Shown in pieces: positions 16,490 to 24,174 of a DNA stretch of 64,000 bases. The stretch spans positions 1 through 64,000 of the forward strand of contig QEVG01000012.1 in assembly GCA_003576905.1 (NCBI GenBank). The letters are read 5' to 3'. The stretch is from Planctomycetota bacterium (GTDB lineage: Bacteria > Planctomycetota > Phycisphaerae > UBA1845 > UTPLA1). The first letter of the stretch is position 1. Every line of letters begins with the position of its first letter. The notes beneath the pieces were generated by a model that saw only the letters and a list, made by a program, of their open reading frames with translations, was not told the DNA's origin and ran no database searches. A program made the translations under genes and the position numbers.

Positions 16490-16536
16490 GGCTCAATTCC
16501 CGCGCGAAAAATAGGATCCCGTCGCCGCCGCGGGCC

Positions 16537-16800
16537 TCAGGCCCGGGACTTTGCCGCGATCCCCTGCTTCTTGAGAAGCTTTCGCACCGTATCGGAAGCG
16601 GTCGCGCCGCAGGACAGCCAGTGTTCCACGCGCTCCTTTTTCAGAACGACCTGCCTGGATTCATCGGGCTCGATCGGGTCGACGTACCCGAGTTCCTCAA
16701 TGAAGCGTCCGGTCGCGGCGCTGCGCGAGTCGGAAACACGAAGCCGGAAAAACGGCTTGTTCTTTCGTCCCAGGCGAACCAGTCTCAATGTCACCGCCAT
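16537..16800 (-). CDS. rpsP: 30S ribosomal protein S16
   Basis: An 87-residue S16, the first gene of the translation operon. It shows VTLRLVRLGRKNKPFFRLRV, GRFIEELGYVDPIEPDE and WLSCGATASDTVRKLLKKQG, all typical. Start ATG at 16800 with GAGG about 8 bases upstream; the frame extends further upstream but that part is not family-like. A promoter is visible at 16899-16926. Only 47 bases separate it from trmD. Confidence 0.95.
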   Translation of the reverse strand: MAVTLRLVRLGRKNKPFFRLRVSDSRSAATGRFIEELGYVDPIEPDESRQVVLKKERVEHWLSCGATASDTVRKLLKKQGIAAKSRA

Positions 16801-16898
16801 GTCTGCCTCTACTTCCAGATCAACGTCGATTCCGTTTCCGTCGACGTCCGTGCGTCTTGAGATTGCATTCCTCGATGGAAAGCGACGGAGAACTACAC

Positions 16899-16926
16899 AT
16901 GATACCACGGAGCCCTCGTCTGGCAA
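16899..16926 (-). promoter_or_regulatory. Promoter of the rpsP-trmD-rplS operon
   Basis: On the minus strand TTGCCA (16926-16921) and TATCAT (16904-16899) are 16 bases apart, a good sigma-70-type match. The start would lie near 16892, giving a leader of about 90 bases before rpsP, long enough for ribosomal-protein autoregulation (inference). Confidence 0.55.
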
Positions 16927-17028
16927 CCCCGGAGGAGCTTACGGGAACCCCTGATCCCACGCGGGGCGGCGTCTGGAAGTCCGGCAGCGGACCTGTTATA
17001 ACCATCGAATCTGCTTGGAGTTGTCGCT

Positions 17029-18783
17029 TTGTCCGATAACAGCCACCGAACGGACCCTTCCCTCGTAGACGTCGCGGCCGGGCGCCGTCCCGCCGACCTC
17101 CTTCTGAAGAACGCGCGCGTCGTCGGGGTCATCTCCGGTGAAATCATCGAAGGCGATCTTGCCCTCCAGGGCGAGCGGATCGCGGGAATCGGGTCGTACC
17201 AAGCCAAGCGCGCGATCGACCTGGCGGGCGGATTCGTCTGCCCGGGCTTCATCGATGCCCACGTACACATCGAGTCGTCCATGCTGGCGGTCCCGGAGTT
17301 CGCCCGCGTGGTGGCGGCGCACGGCACGACCGCCGTGGTCGCCGATCCGCATGAGTTCGCGAACGTCATGGGGGCGGAAGGGATCTCGTTTGTTCTGCGC
17401 AGCGCGAAGCACGCGCCGATCGACATCTTCGTCATGCTCAGTTCGTGCGTTCCGGCCAGCCCTCTGGAGTCGGCCGGGGCGGAGCTCTCGGCGGAAGACC
17501 TCGATCCGTTCATGGGCAATCCGTGGGTGCTCGGGCTGGCCGAGATGATGAACTATCCCGGCGTGATCGCGGGGCGGGCGGACGTACTGGCGAAGATCGC
17601 GATGGCGCGACAGCGCGTGGTGGACGGCCACGCGCCGGGGGTCACGGGCCGCGAACTCTCGGCATATGTCTCCGCCGGCATCATGAGCGATCACGAATGC
17701 GTGACGGCGACGGAAGCGGCCGAGAAACTTCGCAACGGGCTTTTCATCATGATCCGCGAGGGCTCGCAGACGCGCAACCTCGAGGCCCTGCTGCCGCTCG
17801 TGACGCCGATGAACGCCGAGCACTTCATGTTCTGCACGGACGACAAAGATGTCCGGGACCTGCTCGAAGAAGGGCAGATCGACTTCATGATGCGCAAGGC
17901 GGTGCGGCGGGGGCTCGATCCGATCCTCGCGGTGCGGCTGGGCACCTACAACACGGCGAGATACTTCGGACTGCGCGATCGCGGGGCGGTCGTGCCGGGT
18001 TACCGGGCGGACCTTGCCGTGGTCGACAACCTGACGGACTTCAACGTGACGCATACGTTTCATCGCGGGCAGCTTGTCGCCGAGGGCAGCCGGTGCATCA
18101 TTGCCCCGCAGCTCGAGGCGGAGCGCCGCGCCCCGCTTCGCAGCAGCATTGACGTTCACTGGATCGAACAGAAGGACTTCGTCATTCCGGCGCCGGCCGG
18201 CGCGGCAGAGGCTGCGCCGCCGCGGATTCACGTGATTCACGTGTTGGAAAACCGGATCGACACCGAGCGGAGTGTGGAGACGGCGCGGGTGCGGGACGGC
18301 TGCCTGGTCGCCGATCCGGCGCGCGACCTGGCGAAGATGGTGGTGATCGAGCGTCACCGGGCGAGCGGGGAGATCGGCCGGGGCTTCGTGAAGGGCTTTC
18401 AACTGCGCGGCGGGGCGATTGCGTCTTCCGTCGCGCACGACGCGCACAATATCATCGTGGTCGGCATGTCGGACGAGGACATGCTCACGGCGGCGGTGCG
18501 GCTTGTGAAGCTGCGCGGGGGTCTTGTGGTTGCCAGCGCCGGCCAGGTCGTTGCGGAAGTACCACTGCCGATCGCCGGGCTGGTCAGCGATGAGCCCGCG
18601 GACATTGCCGCCGAAAAACTGAGGGCCATTTCACGCGCCGCCTGGGAGCTGGGCTGCCTGCTGGAGCAGCCGTTCATGGCGCTGGCGTTCCTGAGTCTTT
18701 CCGTGATCGGGAAGCTGAAGCTGACGAACCTGGGGTTGATCGACGTAGAGCGGTTCGAGGTGATCCCGCTTTGCGTGGATTGA
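17029..18783 (+). CDS. ade: Adenine deaminase
   Basis: A 584-residue amidohydrolase-superfamily enzyme converting adenine to hypoxanthine and ammonia in purine salvage. Metal-site motifs are visible: GFIDAHVHIESSM, VADPHEFANVMG, DGHAPG and the Asp in FCTDDKD. The C-terminal Ade-specific domain shows FQLRGGAIASSVAHDAHNII. The start is a TTG at 17029 with GGAG 8 bases upstream, giving MSDNSHRTDP. Convergent with the photolyase gene, with only 19 bases between stops. Confidence 0.95.
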   Translation: MSDNSHRTDPSLVDVAAGRRPADLLLKNARVVGVISGEIIEGDLALQGERIAGIGSYQAKRAIDLAGGFVCPGFIDAHVHIESSMLAVPEFARVVAAHGTTAVVADPHEFANVMGAEGISFVLRSAKHAPIDIFVMLSSCVPASPLESAGAELSAEDLDPFMGNPWVLGLAEMMNYPGVIAGRADVLAKIAMARQRVVDGHAPGVTGRELSAYVSAGIMSDHECVTATEAAEKLRNGLFIMIREGSQTRNLEALLPLVTPMNAEHFMFCTDDKDVRDLLEEGQIDFMMRKAVRRGLDPILAVRLGTYNTARYFGLRDRGAVVPGYRADLAVVDNLTDFNVTHTFHRGQLVAEGSRCIIAPQLEAERRAPLRSSIDVHWIEQKDFVIPAPAGAAEAAPPRIHVIHVLENRIDTERSVETARVRDGCLVADPARDLAKMVVIERHRASGEIGRGFVKGFQLRGGAIASSVAHDAHNIIVVGMSDEDMLTAAVRLVKLRGGLVVASAGQVVAEVPLPIAGLVSDEPADIAAEKLRAISRAAWELGCLLEQPFMALAFLSLSVIGKLKLTNLGLIDVERFEVIPLCVD

Positions 18784-18802
18784 TCCGGGCGATGAGCCGC
18801 GG

Positions 18803-20227
18803 TTACCGTCCGCCGCGTTTTGCCGCCTTGAACATCTCGATGGCCTGCTTTCGGGCCTCGTCGTGGTTCACCATCGGCGCGGGGTAGTCCTCTCCGATGA
18901 TGCAGCCGTACATGTCCTGCTCGAGCGGGCCGGCGTTCCAGGGCGCGTGGATCAGGGGAGCGGGATAGCGGGCCAGTTCCGGCACGTAACGCCGAATGAA
19001 ATCGCCGTCGGCGTCGAACTTTTCCGACTGCATCACGGGGTTGAAGATGCGGAAGTACGGCTGGGCGTCGGTGCCGATGCTCGCGGCCCACTGCCAGCCG
19101 CCCAGGTTCTGCGACATGTCGTAGTCAAGCAGCTTCTCGGCGAAATAGTGTTCGCCCCATTTCCAGTCGATGTGCAGGTCCTTTGTCAGGAAGGACGCGG
19201 TAATCATCCGCAGCCGGTTGTGCATGTACCCGGTCGTGTTGAGCTGGCGCATCCCGGCGTCCACGATCGGGTAGCCGGTGCGCCCTTCGCACCAGGCGGC
19301 GAAGCGTTTTTTATCGTATTTCCAGCGGACGTTTTCGTAGACTTCCTGAAACGCCTTGTAGTAGGTATCCGGAAAATGATGCAGGATCATGTTGTAGAAC
19401 TCGCGCCAGATCAGCTCGTCGACCCATTTCTGCGCGCCGGGCGAACCGTGCGCCAGCGCTTCGCGGACGAGCTGGCGGATGCTGATCGTCCCGAAGCGCA
19501 GGTGCACCGACATCCGTGACACGCCATCGACATCGGGATAGTCGCGCGCCGCGGCGTAGTCTTCAATGCGCGATAGGAACTTGTCGAAAGCGGCTTGCGC
19601 TGCTGTCATCCCGCCGGGCATGCAGAGGCTGGTCTCTTGAAATCCCAGATCGACAAGGGACCACGGACTGGAGGGGACTCGCTCCGGCGGGCGGGCCAGT
19701 TTCCTGAAGTTTTCCTCGCAAGGGTAGGGGCGCAGGCAGGCGTCGGTGAGCTTTTCGCGCCAGGCGTTTCGGTAGGGCGTGAAGACCTTGATCGGGGCGC
19801 CGCTTCGGCCGAGGACTTCGTCCTTCTCGAAAATGACGTGGTCCTTGCAGGTTTGCAGTTCGCGGCCCGCGGCCTTGAGCTTTCGGGCCACTTCGCGATC
19901 GCGCTCGTTGCAGCGGGGCTCGTAGTCGTGATTCGCGAAGACGGCATCGACGGCGAGTTCGGCGGCCAGGCGGGGGATTTCCTCGCGGGCGCGGCCGTGG
20001 CGGACGATCAGCCCGCCGCCGTGCCGGTGCAATTCGCGCTCAAGTTCGGCGACGGACTGGCGGATGAACGCGACACGCCGGTCGGCGCGATCCTCCAGCC
20101 TGTCGAGGATTTCGCGATCGAAACAGAAGACGCACCAGACGCGTTGCGCGGCCGTCAATGCGTGGTGAAAGGCGGCGTTATCGCTGATCCGCAGGTCGCG
20201 GCGAAACCACATGAGCGCGGAGTTCAT
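18803..20227 (-). CDS. phrB: Class I deoxyribodipyrimidine photolyase
   Basis: A 474-residue light-driven DNA repair enzyme that splits cyclobutane pyrimidine dimers. The N-terminal antenna-binding domain begins LMWFRRDLRISDNAAFHHAL. The FAD domain shows TGYPIVDAGMRQLNTTGYMH, NRLRMITASFLTKDLHIDW, LDYDMSQNLGGWQWAAS and GTDAQPYFRIFNP, all diagnostic. It is the last gene of the operon started by the CarH-like regulator and overlaps the preceding gene by 4 bases. Light-dependent control by that regulator is likely (inference from gene order). Confidence 0.97.
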   Translation of the reverse strand: MNSALMWFRRDLRISDNAAFHHALTAAQRVWCVFCFDREILDRLEDRADRRVAFIRQSVAELERELHRHGGGLIVRHGRAREEIPRLAAELAVDAVFANHDYEPRCNERDREVARKLKAAGRELQTCKDHVIFEKDEVLGRSGAPIKVFTPYRNAWREKLTDACLRPYPCEENFRKLARPPERVPSSPWSLVDLGFQETSLCMPGGMTAAQAAFDKFLSRIEDYAAARDYPDVDGVSRMSVHLRFGTISIRQLVREALAHGSPGAQKWVDELIWREFYNMILHHFPDTYYKAFQEVYENVRWKYDKKRFAAWCEGRTGYPIVDAGMRQLNTTGYMHNRLRMITASFLTKDLHIDWKWGEHYFAEKLLDYDMSQNLGGWQWAASIGTDAQPYFRIFNPVMQSEKFDADGDFIRRYVPELARYPAPLIHAPWNAGPLEQDMYGCIIGEDYPAPMVNHDEARKQAIEMFKAAKRGGR

Positions 20228-20658
20228 GGCGTCGGGGCCCCCTGCTGTGACGAAGTCCGCCGCAACGGAGCGAGGGTGGTCTTAAGCACAAAAGGGAAAA
20301 AGAACGGCCACCAGATCAGGTCGTTGGTCACGATCGTCCATCCGGTGACCGCGGGCAGTTGGCCGGTCGACACGGCCCAGCACCAGCCGAGCGGGCCGAA
20401 GATCTTTCCGAGCAGCGCGACCAGGGCGAACGGCGCGTAGCGGATGGGATCGGCGGCAAGAAAGGCATAGCCGACCGCGTATACGAGCACGAACATGCCG
20501 ATGCATTGCCAGATGGAAGGGTAATTCGGCAGGGGCATGCCGGCCCACACGAACGGCCGCGCGGGAAAAAGCACGACAAAGGTTCCCCATACAAGATTGT
20601 AGACGGTCGCGACGATGAACACGCCGCGATAAAGGCGCAGCTCTCGATTCGTCAGCAT
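20224..20658 (-). CDS. Four-helix membrane protein of the photolyase operon
   Basis: A 144-residue protein with about four membrane helices (around 12-33, 45-67, 72-90 and 105-130). Most of it is hydrophobic, with conserved-looking Trp/Pro turns (PLPNYPSIWQCIGM, GKIFGPLGWCWAV). I do not know a function. The ATG at 20658 lies inside the end of the peroxiredoxin-like gene, and the stop overlaps the phrB start (ATGA), so all three are translationally coupled. The longer upstream frame is a shadow. Confidence 0.75.
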   Translation of the reverse strand: MLTNRELRLYRGVFIVATVYNLVWGTFVVLFPARPFVWAGMPLPNYPSIWQCIGMFVLVYAVGYAFLAADPIRYAPFALVALLGKIFGPLGWCWAVSTGQLPAVTGWTIVTNDLIWWPFFFPFVLKTTLAPLRRTSSQQGAPTP

Positions 20659-21227
20659 GGGTCGGGCGCTCCTCGGAGAGCGGCGGTCATGGCCGTGATG
20701 ATCTCGGCGGGCGCCGGGTTGTCGGAGGCGTCGCGATTCGGCCGGGAATAATACACGATGCCATCGACGCCGACACCAAACGTCCCGCCCAGTTGGAGAC
20801 CATCTCCGTCCGGAAGGCCGGGCGCATGGCCGCGCATGAAGGACAGGAATCCTCGCCACCACACGCGCGGGCCAAGAAGCTGCACGACCGAGCCCCGGCC
20901 CAGGCCGAAGGCGCGGTAAGCGCGGCAATCGGGATCGCTGAGGCACGGCCAGCTCAGGCGGAGCCGGTCGCGGAAGGAGCGGATGCCCTCGACGTCGCTC
21001 TGAAGGATGATGATCACGCTGAGCCCGGCGGCGTCGAAGTCGGGTCGCGCGGATTCGAGAACCGACGCGTATGCGCGGAAGAAGGTACAGCCCGAATGGC
21101 GCATAAGGGCGAACACGGTCGGCCGGATGGACCAGAAATCGCGAAGCGCGCGGGGAGTTCCTTCCGCGTCACGAAGTACGACGTTCGGGCATCTGGACGG
21201 CGGACTCGGTTGTCGCAACGCGTTCAT
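20652..21227 (-). CDS. Peroxiredoxin-like (AhpC/TSA-type) thioredoxin-fold protein
   Basis: A 191-residue thioredoxin-fold protein of the AhpC/TSA_2-like group. The central motif is VFALMRHSGCTFFRAYASVL, so the peroxidatic Cys position is present (SGC) but the second Cys or Sec of a CxxC/U pair is replaced by Phe. Downstream DPDCRAYRAFGLGRGSVVQL and the GGTFGVGVDGIVYY segment are typical of the group. It overlaps the regulator gene by 4 bases (ATGA) and the membrane protein gene by 7. A role against photo-oxidative stress is an inference. Confidence 0.8.
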   Translation of the reverse strand: MNALRQPSPPSRCPNVVLRDAEGTPRALRDFWSIRPTVFALMRHSGCTFFRAYASVLESARPDFDAAGLSVIIILQSDVEGIRSFRDRLRLSWPCLSDPDCRAYRAFGLGRGSVVQLLGPRVWWRGFLSFMRGHAPGLPDGDGLQLGGTFGVGVDGIVYYSRPNRDASDNPAPAEIITAMTAALRGAPDPC

Positions 21228-22144
21228 TCGCCTGGGGGGACATAGTCCTGAAGATCAGCGGGTTTTTCCGGCACACCCAGCTTGATGTTCAGTGTCCGGA
21301 TAAACGCCAGCAGGTGGGCGAGGTTGTCGCAATAGGCGGAGTACTGGATCTGGTGGCGCACCGTGTCGTTGAGTGCCCGGCCGCCGAGCACGAGGGCGGT
21401 GCCGGTGGACTGGGCAGTCTCGTAGAGCTGTCGGCAGTCGCGAATGAACTCTTCCTCGCTTCGGAAGGAAGATACGCTGAGCCAGAACAGCCGCGGCCGG
21501 ACTTCGGTGATCGCGCGGCAGAGGGTCTCCGCCGGGTTTCCGGTGCCGTAGGACTCGGCGCTCCAGCCGGCTTCGCGGAGAGTGACGGCGACCATGTGGG
21601 TGGCCAGGGTGTAGGGATCGTGTTCGAGTGTCGCGCCGATGGCCTTTGGAGCGTTGGCTGCCGGCGGCGCGAGGGCCGCACGAAGCTGGTAGAGCACGCG
21701 GTTGACAATCTCGCACGACCGGCGCTCCTGATATACCTGCACGCCTCCGCTTTCCCAGTGGTGGCCGATGTCACGGAAGTTGACGGCCAGCACCTTGTCG
21801 CAGATGTCGCAGACGGAATGACCCGCGAGGTACAGGCCGAAGATGATGCGCACGACCTGCTCCTCGTCGCCCTTCTCGAGGGCCTCCTGCAATCGGGTGC
21901 GGGAGCGATCAACGGTGGCCTCGCCCTGACCGGTCGTCGAGGGCAGCCCGAGCACGTCGGGCCGGACGATCTGATGTCCGGACGAGCGGAGAAAGGCGAA
22001 GACACCGGAGATTGGAAGTCGGCGGTGTCCGCCGGCCGTTCGGGATGCGGGGAGGAGTCCCTTGTCGCACCACCGCTTGAGCGACGCTTCGCTCACGCCG
22101 ATTGCGAGGGCTACCTGCTTGGGGGTCACGACTTGTTTTATCAT
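21224..22144 (-). CDS. CarH/LitR-like MerR-family regulator with degenerate cobalamin-binding domain
   Basis: A 306-residue regulator. The MerR helix-turn-helix is at 6-60 (TPKQVALAIGVSEASLKRWC and TAGGHRRLPISGV). A four-helix bundle at about 80-160 and a Rossmann-like B12-binding-type domain at about 165-290 follow. Key photoreceptor residues are changed. The Wx9EH motif reads W130-x9-E140-R141, the residue after Trp is Glu131, and the axial-ligand motif (E/D)xHxxG reads D176-P-Y178-T-L-A181. A CxxC pair (C112, C115) sits in the bundle. The start at 22144 fits the family and a promoter at 22170-22198. It heads the phrB operon and is divergent from a second repair operon, so it probably represses both. 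Confidence 0.88.
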   Translation of the reverse strand: MIKQVVTPKQVALAIGVSEASLKRWCDKGLLPASRTAGGHRRLPISGVFAFLRSSGHQIVRPDVLGLPSTTGQGEATVDRSRTRLQEALEKGDEEQVVRIIFGLYLAGHSVCDICDKVLAVNFRDIGHHWESGGVQVYQERRSCEIVNRVLYQLRAALAPPAANAPKAIGATLEHDPYTLATHMVAVTLREAGWSAESYGTGNPAETLCRAITEVRPRLFWLSVSSFRSEEEFIRDCRQLYETAQSTGTALVLGGRALNDTVRHQIQYSAYCDNLAHLLAFIRTLNIKLGVPEKPADLQDYVPPGE

Positions 22145-22169
22145 AGATGGTTCCTGATCGGTTTGATTG

Positions 22170-22198
22170 ATTTTAGAGTGAACGAATTTGCCCTGCAA
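22170..22198 (-). promoter_or_regulatory. Promoter of the CarH-like/phrB operon
   Basis: On the minus strand TTGCAG (22198-22193) and TAAAAT (22175-22170) are exactly 17 bases apart, a strong sigma-70-type promoter. The start would be near 22163, about 20 bases before the regulator ATG. A GC-rich imperfect dyad (CCCCTGCCCGGCAAGGGG, 22200-22217) abuts the -35 box and could be an operator. Confidence 0.65.
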
Positions 22199-22222
22199 CC
22201 CCCTGCCCGGCAAGGGGTCAGG

Positions 22223-22295
22223 ATTGTTCATTGTCTTTATTTGCATTGTAAATATTTACCCTTGTCCTTCGAGTAATTGTCCTAATCGCCTTGAC
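22223..22295. promoter_or_regulatory. Tandem ATTGTC-like repeats and palindrome between divergent promoters
   Basis: ATTGTC-like hexamers occur at 22230, 22245 (ATTGTA), 22261 (CTTGTC), 22276 and 22290 (CTTGAC), at steps of 15, 16, 15 and 14 bases; ATTGTT also lies at 22223. A perfect 12-base palindrome GTAAATATTTAC is at 22248-22259. The array fills the space between the two divergent -35 boxes and runs into the plus-strand one, a natural place for a shared repressor. Confidence 0.5.
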
Positions 22296-22319
22296 TTTCT
22301 CTGGGATGCCTCCCAGAAT
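22291..22319 (+). promoter_or_regulatory. Promoter with embedded dyad for the plus-strand light-response operon
   Basis: TTGACT (22291-22296) and CAGAAT (22314-22319) are 17 bases apart. The spacer and the -10 box carry the perfect dyad TCTGGGA-TGCC-TCCCAGA (22300-22317). MerR-family proteins classically bind dyads placed between -35 and -10, so this is the best operator candidate for the adjacent regulator (inference). Confidence 0.6.
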
Positions 22320-22347
22320 GTAATGAGCGATTTGAGCGAATTTAGGC

Positions 22348-23748
22348 GTGACAAAACGGGATGTCAAGGTGGTTCAGACTTTCACATATCGAACTCGGAT
22401 CGAAGCCCCTGCGGGCGAGGTATTCGCATGGCATGCCCGGACAGGTGCATTCGAGCGTCTGAACCCTCCCTGGGACCCTGTCGAAGTCGTTCATCGAACG
22501 GGCGGGATCCGCGATGGAGACCGCGTGACGATTCGAATGCACCTTGGTCCGCTGCCGGTGCACTGGACGCTGGAGCACCGCGACTATGTCGGTGGCCGGC
22601 GATTTCGGGACGTGCAGGTCTCAGGGCCGTTTCGGAGCTGGGAGCACACGCACGAGGTACACCCTGCCGCCGGGGACGCTGCGATTCTTGAGGACACGAT
22701 CCGGTACGAGCTTCCGCTTGGGGCGGCGGGGCGCGCGGTGGGTCAGTCGATGGCGCAGCGCCGCCTTGTGCACCTCTTCGCGCATCGACACGCGGTGACG
22801 CGGCACGACGTCGAGATGCATGCGCGGCACGCGAAAGGAGAAACCATGCGAATCCTGATTTCCGGTGCGACGGGGTTGGTCGGCTCCTCGCTGGTCCCGC
22901 TCCTGACTACGGGCGGGCACGAGGTCCTGCGGCTTCGTCGGTCGAGCAGTTCGGCCGGGCCAAGCGCTGTCGCCTGGGATCCGCGAGTCGGGCTGACGGA
23001 TCCGTCGTCCGTGGGTTCGTTCGATGCCGTCGTGCATCTTGCAGGCGAGAGCATCGCTTCGGGTCGGTGGACTGCCGCTCGTAAGGAGTTGATCCGCGCC
23101 AGCCGCGTGGAGGGAACGCGCCGGCTGTGCGAGTCGATGGCGGAGCTACCGCGACCGCCCGCAACGCTGGTCTGCGCCTCGGCGATCGGCTATTACGGAA
23201 ACCGCGGGGAGGAGGAACTTGATGAGTCCGCCGATCCCGGCCCGGGATTTCTGGCGAACGTGTGCCGCGCGTGGGAGGCGGCGACCGAGCCGGCGGTGAA
23301 GGCGGGAATCCGCGTGGTTCACGTTCGATTCGGCGTTGTTCTGAGCCCGCGCGGGGGAGCGCTGGCTAAGATGCTTACACCGTTTCGCCTTGGCGCCGGC
23401 GGCGTGATGGGCAGTGGGCGTCAGTACATGAGCTGGGTGGGGATTGACGACGCCGTGCGGGCGATTCAGCACTGCCTAATAACCGCCAACCTGTCGGGTC
23501 CCGTCAATGTCGTAAGCCCGTCGCCGGTGACGAACGCGGAATTCACGCGGACGCTCGGCCGGGTACTGCGGCGACCGACGATCTTGCCCATGCCGGCGTT
23601 TGCGGCGCGGCTCGCGTTCGGCGAAATGGCGGATGAACTTCTGCTCGCGAGCACGCGGGCCATCCCTCAAAGGCTGATCGAGACGGGATTTCGATTTCAG
23701 GATGTGGCATTGGAGGACTGTCTGAGGCGGCTTCTCGGCGCGGCGTGA
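22348..23748 (+). CDS. SRPBCC domain fused to TIGR01777-type NAD(P)-dependent epimerase
   Basis: A 466-residue two-domain protein. Residues 1-155 are a START/SRPBCC-like ligand-binding domain (FTYRTRIEAPAGEVFAWHAR). From about 165 comes a short-chain dehydrogenase-like domain of the YfcH/SulA type, with the nucleotide loop MRILISGATGLVGSSLVPLL and VVHLAGESIASGRWTAARK, then SAIGYYGNRGEEELDE. Start is a GTG at 22348. Such genes repeatedly occur next to photolyase and LitR/CarH genes (established association), but their reaction is unknown. First gene of the plus-strand operon. Confidence 0.85.
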   Translation: MTKRDVKVVQTFTYRTRIEAPAGEVFAWHARTGAFERLNPPWDPVEVVHRTGGIRDGDRVTIRMHLGPLPVHWTLEHRDYVGGRRFRDVQVSGPFRSWEHTHEVHPAAGDAAILEDTIRYELPLGAAGRAVGQSMAQRRLVHLFAHRHAVTRHDVEMHARHAKGETMRILISGATGLVGSSLVPLLTTGGHEVLRLRRSSSSAGPSAVAWDPRVGLTDPSSVGSFDAVVHLAGESIASGRWTAARKELIRASRVEGTRRLCESMAELPRPPATLVCASAIGYYGNRGEEELDESADPGPGFLANVCRAWEAATEPAVKAGIRVVHVRFGVVLSPRGGALAKMLTPFRLGAGGVMGSGRQYMSWVGIDDAVRAIQHCLITANLSGPVNVVSPSPVTNAEFTRTLGRVLRRPTILPMPAFAARLAFGEMADELLLASTRAIPQRLIETGFRFQDVALEDCLRRLLGAA

Positions 23749-23803
23749 TGCGGGCGTCGCGCGAGTATCAAGCGCACAACGCGATCGAGAGGACGGGTGT
23801 GTC

Positions 23804-24124
23804 ATGAAGGGTACGGCAACGGCAAACGCGCTGGATCAGATTGATCACGTCGCCATCCGGGTCGGCGACATCGATGAGGCCGTCGCATGGTACATGAAGA
23901 CGTTCAAGTGCGAGGTGGCCTACAAGGATGGGACGTGGGCCATGCTGCGCTTCGGCAACATCCGGCTTGCGCTGGTGGTACCGAGCCAACACCCTCCGCA
24001 CATCGGAATCTACAGCGCGTGCGCCGAAAAATTCGGCGACCTCCGCCCGCACCGCGACGGCACGCGATCGACGTACATCGCCGACCCGTCGGGGAACTGG
24101 GTAGAGGTTCTTGCGAAGGAGTGA
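23804..24124 (+). CDS. VOC-superfamily (glyoxalase-like) protein
   Basis: A compact 106-residue VOC-fold protein with one beta-alpha-beta-beta-beta pair set. It begins LDQIDHVAIRVGDIDEAVAW, where the His is a standard metal ligand, and ends STYIADPSGNWVEVLAKE, with the terminal Glu as second ligand. Substrate unknown. It lies 55 bases after the epimerase fusion and before the lipoprotein hydrolase, likely in the same operon. Confidence 0.85.
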   Translation: MKGTATANALDQIDHVAIRVGDIDEAVAWYMKTFKCEVAYKDGTWAMLRFGNIRLALVVPSQHPPHIGIYSACAEKFGDLRPHRDGTRSTYIADPSGNWVEVLAKE

Positions 24125-24174
24125 CCGGCGGGGTTCTTCCGAATCGCGCCGTCCCGTTCACTTCTGAGATGGCC

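Noticed and set aside
16996-18447. Minus-strand open frame of 483 codons antisense to adenine deaminase
   Set aside because: The plus-strand product is a clear adenine deaminase; the antisense frame is a GC-codon artefact rich in Arg and His.
21314-22276. Plus-strand frame of 320 codons over the regulator gene
   Set aside because: Antisense to the MerR-type regulator and crosses the divergent promoters; no domain signal.
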